NCBI RefSeq assembly: GCF_001577835.2
Contig: NC_029526.1
Coordinates: forward strand, 7,107,761-7,171,760
Source: Coturnix japonica
Taxonomy: Eukaryota > Chordata > Aves > Galliformes > Phasianidae
Reading direction: 5' to 3'
Length of the DNA stretch: 64,000 bases
Shown here one piece after another: positions 12,120-20,795 of this stretch (positions are counted from its first letter, which is position 1; each line of letters opens with the position of its first letter). Both the position numbers and the translations under genes were made by a program. The notes beneath the pieces were generated by a model that worked only from the letters and a program-made list of their open reading frames with translations, did no database searches and was not told where the DNA came from.

Positions 12120-15100
12120 AGAAGCCATATACACTGGTATACAGTTACATACATAAGTGCAAACTATTGCATAACACTTAGGCCACTCAGTTGAACGTTT
12201 GGCTGCTTTGCTTGACTACAAAAGAAGCGAGACAGTTTTGAAGTTGACCTTAATTGCTGAGGTTGGTTAACTGATTTCCTGCTTTTTATCTGAAGACAGC
12301 ATCCAGTTTTGTTTTATTGTAGAACAATACAGAAGAGTTAAATCACATATAGCACCAATACATACCTGTGTGATAAGGCTACTCTGGCAGATTAATTAGT
12401 ATCAGTAGAGCACTTTGAAGATGCAAAGAGCTACAGGAGTACTCCATATTATCCTCATTACTACTTATCATTACCATTACAATACTGAGGCTAATCTTTG
12501 CCCTTTGCTAAAGTGAGACATGCTGCAGACACTTTCAACAGTCCAAGTCCCACAGAACCCAGGCTAGGGATACAAAAGACCAAAAGAAAGATCCAACTCA
12601 GCAGCAGCACAAGCTCCTGCAGAGTTAAACATCAGAGACAGAAGGAAGCCTCAAGTATGCAAACAGCTGCCAGGAAATTGAAGGCCGTTCTCTGCGGTTA
12701 TGGAAAAAATATTTTCTATATAAATTCCTGGAGAGAATGCCAGGAAAAAGCAAGCAAGCCCCTTTTATGGAAACCAACAAAAACAGATTCAAGGCCCTGC
12801 TTTACCATCACCCTCTTCAGTATTTTATTACTGATTTTGCTCCTTCACAAGCAATTAATGAACTGCAGTTTGGTAAAAAGTATGCTCTACTATGGCATTC
12901 CTATGGATACTTCAGCAAGTCTTTAGTTCTAACTCAATATCTGCTAAACAGTTTTGCCTTGAGGATTAGCTGCAGTTTTGCATCTCCCTTCTGAACTAAC
13001 CTGGAGCATTTGCATGACATCTGTCTCATGCCCAACTCCACATTCAGCTGTTGAGCCTCTTCTTCACCACCCTATAGGGTGTAAGTCTTCAATTCACAGC
13101 TTTGGAAAATCTGTTAATGCTGGGCTTAAAATTAACCTGGAAGGTCAAGGAAGAAAAATTAGATCCCCTCTAATTCTGGACTAAAGATCTGAGTAAATGC
13201 AGACAGAATTTTAAAATGAAAGGTGCCTGTGTTCACATAGAAAACTTCCATCAGTATCAGAGATAGCAGAAATATTTCCCTCGGGGTGTTAATATACAGA
13301 GGCACAGTTAGTTGAGTGAGAACAGCAGGTTAAGCAGGAAATGCACACAAATGTCAGAAGAATGTGCTTACCTGCAATGCTAAAACCAAAATAGGTTCAT
13401 CCACTGGCTCGGATGCTGCATCATGGCAGATGCCCATCTCCTGCAGCTCCAAGGGAATGCTGATCCATGGGAGGCTGATTCTGCCTGTAGTGGTTGATTT
13501 TCTGTCTAGATCATTATCTTTGCTGAAAGATCAGCAGCAAAATTAGATGAAATCACACCACTTTGAGAGGATCACAAAAGTACAGATGTTGAAAGTCCAC
13601 GTCCTTACCAAATGTTGTTCGTGTTTGCCTAAATCATTCTTGCTGCACAATCATCCAAAGAAATGAATGCTTTCATTTTTGCAGACTTCGGAATAATTTT
13701 TATGTATTTACCTCTTAGGCTCTTTTGGAATTCATAAATCATACTTAATGAGAAGTATTAGCTCAGACTTACTGCAATTATGTAATGAATGTTTGATTTC
13801 TGGCTTGCAGCCTGAAAAATACATAGATTTCTGTGATCTCTAGAAAGGTAAAGATGAAGCCCCATGTGTTAATTAGGGGCTAATAGCTTTAGTTCACTGT
13901 AATATAAAGACTTTCTTTTTTTAAAGCTTTCCAACTCTGCTGAAGGTCTGCTATTCAATTAGTCTTGAGTAATACATCAGCTGGCCAAGCAATGACAGCC
14001 TAAGAAGCTATTGCTTTCTTCATAAGATCTTTTACTCTGGGGGAAAAAACACATTGCTTTTTTATTACCAGCAGCCACCATCTGGGTGAGCTGTTGCTTC
14101 TGACCTGCCAGTATAGACAGAGCTTAGTGAGTACTACCACTGCATCTGTGTAGCATAAACCCCACAGATCTGCCCATATTTCACTAGTTATTGCTACTGA
14201 AGCTGCTGCAATACAAAAATGGAAAGAAAAAAAAAAACAACTGAATTTCCACATGAAATGGCTTTCTTTTTTTTAAACTAAATTATTTAAATTGGTGAAA
14301 GCACCAGAAAAGTAATAAAAAAGAAGCCTATATTGATAATGAGGCATCCCATTTCATCAAGTTGAGGAATGTGCTGCTCCTACTGAGCCCCAACTCTAAT
14401 AAGACCATGGCACAGGCATCTTGTTCATGGGAAACACTGCATTCTGACACAAGGACAATGGCAGAGGTAATAGCATATCACACATGCCATTCCTTCTTCT
14501 ATTAACCCCTCAGGCTAACAGGCCAACAGAAAAGCTAACAGAAAGACAATAACAAATTACTATCAAAGATATCCTAAGGGATATAAAAAAATTAATTCAT
14601 CTTTGGGCAATTAAGAAGAATCCGGAAGATGAAGTGAGGACTTGACTCATCCTTCATGTTATATGCAAGCAATCCCAGTTGGACAACTGACCTGGCAATG
14701 CAGCAGCATAGAAATACCGGGACGTTCTCAGAGTCTGCCCAGCCTTTGGTATCTGTACACTGCCTTGTAACTTATTTGGATTTCATAGCAAATACTTGTC
14801 TTGCAATGCAAACCTATGAAGCACTGCCATAACAAAAAACACAAACCGTCCTCCTTTTGCTCACCATGTATTTTCTCCTACAGTGAAAACTGTCACACAG
14901 CTGCAGCAAAAACTCTGCAGTCACAGGTTGCTTATGATAATGATCATTTTAAAAAGCCTTTGCAGGGGTATGTGCATGAATTCCAGTCAGAGCCGGAATG
15001 CTGTTTGTAATCTAATACAATTTTGTTTACCCTGACTTCTTGCAGAAAAGCACAGCCATGTTACCCACAGAAGCAGCCCTGATAGGCTGAATTTAACAAT
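12120..15100. other. Intergenic, no gene or clear repeat seen
   Basis: AT-rich intergenic sequence. Two overlapping open frames at 12,498-12,994 have no recognisable domain. Short A- or T-rich runs occur, for example at 14,228-14,238. Confidence 0.45.
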
Positions 15101-15111
15101 TAATCTACTTG

Positions 15112-15125
15112 CCACTAGATGGCAG
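15112..15125 (+). promoter_or_regulatory. CTCF-like core site
   Basis: CCACTAGATGGCAG matches the vertebrate CTCF core (CCASYAGRKGGCRS) at every position. It lies in the gap between the convergent PLEKHF1 and C19orf12 transcription units, a typical insulator position. A 14-base match can occur by chance, so this is a candidate only. Confidence 0.55.
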
Positions 15126-15948
15126 ATCTCAATTACTGATCTATGCTGGAATTCAGGACTGCTATTAAATAATAAATCAAGTAAATAAAAATAGTCTCTC
15201 TTTGCTAGTGTAACTATTTATAATCATGCTTGCTTTCCATTTTTAAACCAGACAGTTAGAAAAAAAAACTTTCTAAAAATACACTATCTGCCAGTGAAAA
15301 TCTAACTTGATTCTGTCACGTCTATAAACAAAACCAAATTAATAACCAGCATCACAGATGGATTCTTTATGTAAGTACGTACATCTCCCCATGGCGACAA
15401 TTCTAGTTGCTTCCTAAAACTGCTGGCACCGCTTTACCTTGTTTCCTAGGTGATGGCTCTATCTTGTACTGAACCCAGACACTGTGCAACTGGATGGATC
15501 TCATTAGATGCTATCTCCTGCCTGTAGCTGTTTCTAGTAACATGGGATGCAGTGGTGGACAGGCACATCAGTACCATAAAAGAGTATCAGAGGGATATTA
15601 ATACTTTATTGAGCAGTTCCTTTGAGGATCAAATCTGCTTAACAGTTATTTAATGCCCAAGTCCTCTGATACATCTAAAAGGCAAATATTGTGGTGATCT
15701 TAACACAATAGAACAGGGCTGTGCTCAACCGTTTCAAAACAATGTGCAAACCTTGTCACAAACACATTGCTGCCAGTCTGAAAATAGGTACATGCCTCTG
15801 CCCAAGAAGTTCCATGTACATCAAGTCTGATAAATAGTTTCCTGATTGCCTAAAAGAGTGAACAACTGGCTGAGATACTAAGTGCACAGTTCTCCAATCA
15901 GTTCATTTCCTCAAAAGCAAAACAGAGACCTCTGTGATGCTTTCAGGA

Positions 15949-15958
15949 TTTATTTATT
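15949..15958 (-). terminator. Candidate polyadenylation signal of C19orf12 copy C
   Basis: Two overlapping AATAAA hexamers on the - strand (read as tttatttatt on +), about 145 bases past the copy C stop. The homologous position downstream of copy A holds an ATTAAA at 19,761-19,766, which supports use of the site in both copies. Confidence 0.45.
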
Positions 15959-16101
15959 TTTTTAAATTAAAACAGAGTATTCAGAGTCAGCTGAGAAATG
16001 AAAGCTACAGTGACAATCCTAACCCTAATAATTGCTACAGCAGAGAATCACAGTTGTCAAACTAAAATTCAACAAAATCTAAAAACCAGGCCCGAAAAGG
16101 T

Positions 16102-16367
16102 TTATTTTCCATACTTCATCTGTGCCCTTAGCTCTCTGATGAAGAACTTTTCAACTGCACTTGTCAGCAGAAACTTAAGATCACTATTTCCCATGACAAG
16201 TGCAGTCAGTTGAACCATATCAGTCCAGTCGAAGTTCCTGATTATTGCAATGACTTCATTGTAGAGTTTCTGCTGCTTGGCAGGAGGCAACTCCATTATA
16301 ATCTGAGGGACTGGCTTGAACTGTCCACTGGCCACCCAGGCACCAAGCAGTCCACCAAGCACTCCTC
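16102..16367 (-). CDS. C19orf12 copy C, last coding exon (exon 3C)
   Basis: 266 coding bases, phase 1 entry, 87 full codons plus stop. The acceptor AG is at 16,368-16,369. It differs from exon 3A at 28 of 87 residues by my count, with 11 of the differences inside one 17-residue stretch near the C-terminus. Confidence 0.88.
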
Positions 16368-17372
16368 CTAGAAAATGAAGAGAGATGTTACTCCCTATTG
16401 TCAGACCTGAAATTGTAGAGAGAAGTTCATCAGTACGGTTCACCTCCTCATTAGAAATCAGTGCAGAGTAAATGAACAAGGAATATCTCATTACAGTGGG
16501 GTAATGTAACGTGTGACTTCAGAGACAGGGCACCTTTTAAACTATTTATACAACATTGCTTAGTTCAGCAGATACAGAGGATACAAGTCTTTGCTATGGG
16601 ACTCCGGCTTTTTTCTAATGTCCAGAAAGAATTCAGTGTGAGGAGGAAAACCATTTAAGGAGTTCACCAAGAAATGGATAGCAAGCAGCCTTAAAATACA
16701 GAAACAATCTTTATTTTGCTGCTCTTCTTCATCCCCTGCATCTGCCAACACTATGTCACATTCCTGACACTGCCTCAAGCCCTTCCACCTCCACTCCTTA
16801 CCACAGTGATAGAGCAAAGCTCACACTAACAAGCCCTCAGCCTGAGACTCTGCTCTCAGTTATGTGCCACACACCTGTCGCTGGCATGCCTTAGCAGATG
16901 GCAGCCAGCACTCGGCCCAAACAAACACCTAACAGCTAGACTGAAGGGCTCCAAGGAGTCAGTACTTAAGCCACTGATCTGCATGTGGCTTCTCCTCAGA
17001 AAAAGGAGTTTTATATCACCAAGGTTGCTGCCATCCGAAAAGGGAACAGTGACACAGGCAGTATGATGCACCACTTGTTAAAAACTCTTCTGAAAGAATG
17101 AAAAGCTCAGTTGAACGAAATCTTGCTGATACACTCACTCCCACAAAGTAGACTTGCTGGTTTCTTCACTCAGTGAGCTAACCATGTCCTATCCTACAGC
17201 AAACACACTTACCTATAGCGATGCCAGGTGGACCTTCAAGCAAACCTCCAACAAACGCGCCTACAAAAGCCAGGGATGCTCCTTCACGAGAGTGCTTGAT
17301 AGCTGCTCTCATTTCCTTCTCCTGAGCAACGCGGCAAAGCAATTGCATCACTTGATCCACATGGGTGGGCAT
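16102..17372 (-). CDS. C19orf12 homolog, copy C (two coding exons, 16102-16367 and 17213-17372)
   Basis: Joining exon 2C (17,372 down to 17,213) to exon 3C (16,367 down to 16,102) gives an uninterrupted 141-residue protein, the same length as the short human C19orf12 isoform. It starts [15 protein letters not shown] and ends RAQMKYGK. The splice is phase 1 (G|GA) with donor GTAAGT and acceptor tctag. A glycine-rich hydrophobic hairpin spans about residues 30-65 ([23 protein letters not shown]). The family core [10 protein letters not shown] and [13 protein letters not shown] are kept. Human C19orf12 is a membrane protein of mitochondria, ER and lipid droplets, mutated in the neurodegeneration MPAN; its biochemical role is unclear. 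This copy's last ~30 residues differ strongly from copy A, for example [13 protein letters not shown] in place of [13 protein letters not shown]. It lacks an obvious CpG promoter of its own. Confidence 0.85.
16568..17110 (-). repeat. Duplicated intron segment of unit C (pairs with ~17,990-18,850)
   Basis: The intron between exons 2C and 3C shares long near-identical runs with the region 17,990-18,148 plus 18,500-18,850: for example atacaagtctttgctatggg, ctgctcttcttcatcccctg/ctgttcttcttcatcccctg and ggaacagtgacacaggcagt. It is a segment of the tandem C19orf12 duplication, not a dispersed repeat. Confidence 0.85.
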
Positions 17373-17389
17373 CACGGCAGGTTAAGGTC
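17213..17389 (-). CDS. C19orf12 copy C, first coding exon (exon 2C), coding part 17213-17372
   Basis: Acceptor (tttttcag) at 17,390, short leader, ATG at 17,372, then 53 codons plus one base to donor GTAAGT at 17,212-17,207. The open frame could start upstream at a GTG, but the ATG aligns with the starts in copies A and B. It matches exon 2A at 35 of 53 residues. Confidence 0.88.
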
Positions 17390-17734
17390 CTGAAAAAGAT
17401 GTTTAAGGTAAGTTTGATGGTTGCAAGAGGGACACAATTCTGCTGCTTACAGCTCCAGAGCCAGCAAGACTAACAGAGTACACTGCCAGAGCCACTGGCG
17501 AAAAAAAAAAAATTACTTTCACTTTCATTTCTGGGATATCAGGAGCTAATCCTCCACAATTGATTTATTCGTTTATTATTTATTTATTTTTGCTGGCCAA
17601 AGATAATGCTTGTTCCAACTGCAAATGAAGCCACAGAACAGAGGAGGTCACTGTAGCTAAGAGTAACTCAGGAGAATGAACAAGGGTAAATTACAGCAGT
17701 GAGAAACATAACGAAGTTCCCACCCAGTTCTCCA

Positions 17735-17995
17735 GACAGCAATATCCTGCCATCTAGGAGAGGTTATCTGTAAAAATCTGACCTCCAAGAAATGCAGCTC
17801 TGATTAAACACAGCATTTCACTTTGCCAGGCAGTGAAATACGCAGCTTTGTCTTTGCATTACAGCCAAAGGATACTTTCTTCTTTACCAACTATTCTATA
17901 TGACAGGAACACAAATGGAGATACTAAAAATAATAACCTCCTCTCATATTGTGAAAGTAATCCCAGTTCCAAGGAAACACTGATTTGGAGCACTG
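17735..17995 (-). repeat. Duplicated upstream block of unit C (pairs with 23,549-23,805)
   Basis: About 258 aligned bases differ at only ~16 positions (about 94% identical) from the block upstream of copy A. It is non-coding, and is more similar between copies than the coding exons are. It ends abruptly at ~17,990, where sequence switches to unit B intron. It may hold a conserved element such as an alternative leader exon or enhancer, or may reflect gene conversion. Confidence 0.88.
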
Positions 17996-18148
17996 ATACA
18001 AGTCTTTGCTATGGGACTCTGGCTTCTCACTAGTGTTAAGAAAGAATTCAGTGTGGGGAGGAAAGACATTTAAGTTCACCAAGACATGGATAGAGAGCAG
18101 CCTTAAGATACAGAAACAAACATTATTTTGCTGTTCTTCTTCATCCCC

Positions 18149-18488
18149 TGTATACAGGAACTGTTGAATCATGGCCTGAACCTCTGATTGATCACCTGAG
18201 ACAAGGACTGCATCAGCCAAGGGAGCACAGGTGAAGGCAATTCAGCTTTGTGACTGAAAGGGATGGAGCCAGGCTGCACCTCTCTTAGATCCCATTTAAG
18301 AGCTGACTGCCACTGGGGAAGGATCTCTTTCTGGAGACTGCTGCCTTTGGAGTTTTTCTGTGAGCCTAGGACACAGGTAAGAACTTCATTTATATTCAAT
18401 TATCTCTTTCCACTGTGATAGTCTTTTTAGTTATAAATCTGTAGATAGCAGCCTAGCTACAGCTCTCTGTATATTTGTTGATTATACA
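18149..18488. mobile_element. Solo LTR, ~306-bp family, copy 2, inside unit B intron
   Basis: It starts TGTATACAGGAACTGTTG and ends in ttatACA, like the copy at 33,273. Comparison with the unoccupied homolog in unit C (around 16,735-16,750, catcccctgcatctgccaac) places the insertion exactly here and shows it is younger than the duplication. It is a fossil without internal region; the target duplication is no longer clean. Confidence 0.75.
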
Positions 18489-18499
18489 CCCAGTAACTA

Positions 18500-18850
18500 C
18501 CAATGCTTTCTTATACTCCTGCCACTGCCTCAAGCCCTCCCATTTCCACTGCTTATCAGCAATGAAGCAAAGCTCTCAGCCTGAGACTCTGTGCTCAGTG
18601 ATGTGCCACACAACTGTCACTGGCATGCCTTAGCAGATAGCAACCAGCACTCTGCCCACCTAAAGCAAATGAATACCTAACAGCAGATTGAAGGACTCCA
18701 AAGAGTCAGTACCTAAGCCATTGATCTGCACATGGCTTCTTCTCAGAAAAAGAGTTTTACCTCACCAAGGTTGCTGCCATCCGAAAAGGGAACAGTGACA
18801 CAGGCAGTATGATGCACCACTTGTTTAAAAACTTTTCTGAAAGAATAAAA
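18500..18850 (-). repeat. Remainder of unit B intron duplicate (pairs with ~16,750-17,100)
   Basis: It resumes alignment with the unit C intron directly after the LTR (ccaatgctttcttatactcctgccactgcc against ccaacactatgtcacattcctgacactgcc on the + strand) and continues through ggaacagtgacacaggcagt. Confidence 0.8.
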
Positions 18851-19020
18851 TGCAGAATAGCATCTTGTTAAAGCTCAGTTGAATGAAATCTTGCCAATAC
18901 GTGCTCCTTGACTTCAAATCATCCCAACTAAATAGACTTCAGGTTTTTTTTCCTCCTCTTTTTCTTCCCTCTAGTCAGTGGGTTAACCACACTTCTTATG
19001 CCTAAAGCAAATGCACTTAC

Positions 19021-19197
19021 CTAGAGCAAGACCAGGTGTACCTCCTACCAAGCCTCCAAGTAATGCAGTTGTAACCATCAATAACCCTCCTCTAGAAGAG
19101 CGCTTCACAGCAGTTTTCATTCCCTTCTGCCAGGAAACATGGCAGAGTAGTTGCATCATTTGGTCCATGTGGATGGGCATCTTGGGTGGGTTATGTC
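19021..19197 (-). CDS. C19orf12 exon 2B, first coding exon without its own last exon (coding 19021-19180)
   Basis: Intact acceptor (cag at 19,198-19,200), ATG at 19,180, 53 codons plus one base, donor GTAAGT at 19,020-19,015. The predicted peptide starts [15 protein letters not shown] and keeps the glycine-rich membrane hairpin (GGLVGGTPGLALG). It matches exon 2A at 36 of 53 residues. No exon 3 follows before exon 2C: the intron is cut at ~17,990. It could be an alternative first coding exon that splices to exon 3C (phase fits), or a leftover of a partly deleted copy. The open frame and perfect splice signals argue that it is, or recently was, used. Confidence 0.7.
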
Positions 19198-19760
19198 CTG
19201 AAAAAGATGTTTAAGCTGATTGCTACAACAGAGCTGCTCAGAGCTCTGGAGTCAGTGAGACTAACAACGTGCTGCCATGGTCACTGTGTGCAAATAGAGA
19301 ATTACTTTCTCTTTTGTTTCTGGGAAATTGTTTCACAATTTTTATTTTTTTTTTTTCTGGCAAAAGCTGATGCTCATTGCAATTGTAAGTGAAGCCACAG
19401 CATAGAGCAGAGGACTTTGTATTTTGGATGAACTCAGGAAAAACGCACAAGGGCAAATTACAGCAGTGAGAAATGTAAGAAAGTTTCCATCTGTTCTACA
19501 GTATATTCCCTTTGCCTTAAGGAACTGCTGGCCTTATTCAGCCTCGGGTACAGCTCCAGGACAAAGACCACGTAGAACCTCCTTCAATCATACCTGGTAG
19601 ATTGCAGATTACATACCTGCTATATATCATCTTTATGTTCTACCTTTTGCTGTAAGTTAGGTACTTCTCACAGCTCACTTCTTTTCCCCATCTTCCATGT
19701 TTAAAACAGTTTATGCACTCTAAACCAAACACAGACCACTGTGATGCTTCTTGCAAATAT

Positions 19761-19766
19761 TTTAAT
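19761..19766 (-). terminator. Candidate polyadenylation signal of C19orf12 copy A
   Basis: ATTAAA on the - strand at the place homologous to the copy C signal (shared flank tgtgatgctt on +). It implies a ~770-base 3' UTR for copy A against ~145 for copy C, because ~590 bases (19,850-20,440) have no counterpart in copy C. Confidence 0.35.
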
Positions 19767-20529
19767 GAAAACAGAGGGCCAGATGTTCAGAATCAATTGA
19801 GAAACAAATGCTAAAATGATTATCCTAATCGTATTAAAATGTCAGACTTGTCCTTCTCCCTCACTCCCCTTTTTTAACAAGACTCCTTGCCATACATTCC
19901 AGTTCTAGGATATCAGGAACTACTAATTCTGTAGACTTTATTTTACCTGTTTTTCTAAGTTCCCCTAAACAGGTATTGGCTTCACTTCTTACAGAAATGA
20001 ATTCCCAAGAATTACAATAAAAATGTGACAAAGAATCAAGAAAGGTTTGAGGTTTTTGAGTTCACAGTAGAAATAATTTCTTGCAACTTTCCCTTGTAAG
20101 ACTCAGATGCCAGGTAAAATTCTTCAAAGTGCCTCAGCTACTTTAATATTCGTGCCATACACAGAAGAAATTAAAAGCACTTCAACAAACGAGATTACAT
20201 CTCCCAAATAAAATATAGCAACTTTGAAAACTTTACCTAGTGCTACATTTTATGGCAAGAGAACCAGAATTCCTTTCAGTGATCTTGAATTCAATCCCGC
20301 TACATAGTACTTCAAATAACAAAGCAAGGCGATGACAGGATAATACAAGAAACCAATAATAACTTCTGTTTTTTTTAAAAAAACAAAAACAAACAAAGGA
20401 AAAAAAAAACAACCCAACAAGGTAACTGCCTACATTTATAACTAGTAATGGTAACTAACAATTGATACAGTGAAGAATCACAACTGTCAGTAAAATTCAC
20501 TACAATCTAAAAACACACTCCAGGAAGAT

Positions 20530-20795
20530 TCACTCCCCATACTTTATCTCTGCACTTAGCTCTCTGGTGAGGTAATTTACCACCACTCCTGCCAGCTGCT
20601 GCTGGAGATGACCGCTTCCCATTACAAGTGCAGTCAGCTGAACCATATCAGTCCAGTCGAGGTTCCTGACTATTGCAATGGCTTCATCAAAGAGTTTCTG
20701 CTGCTCGGCAGGAGGCAACTCCATTAAAATCTGAGGGACTGGCTTGAACTGTCCACTGGTCATCCAGGCACCAAGCAGTCCACCAAGCGCTCCTC
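20530..20795 (-). CDS. C19orf12: C19orf12 copy A, last coding exon (exon 3A)
   Basis: 266 coding bases, phase 1 entry after the acceptor AG at 20,796-20,797, 87 codons and TGA. The 5' extension of the open frame to 20,940 is intronic. Confidence 0.93.

Noticed and set aside
12498-12994. Two overlapping frames of 142 and 85 codons
   Set aside because: They overlap in different frames, have no domain and lie next to a solo LTR in plain intergenic DNA.
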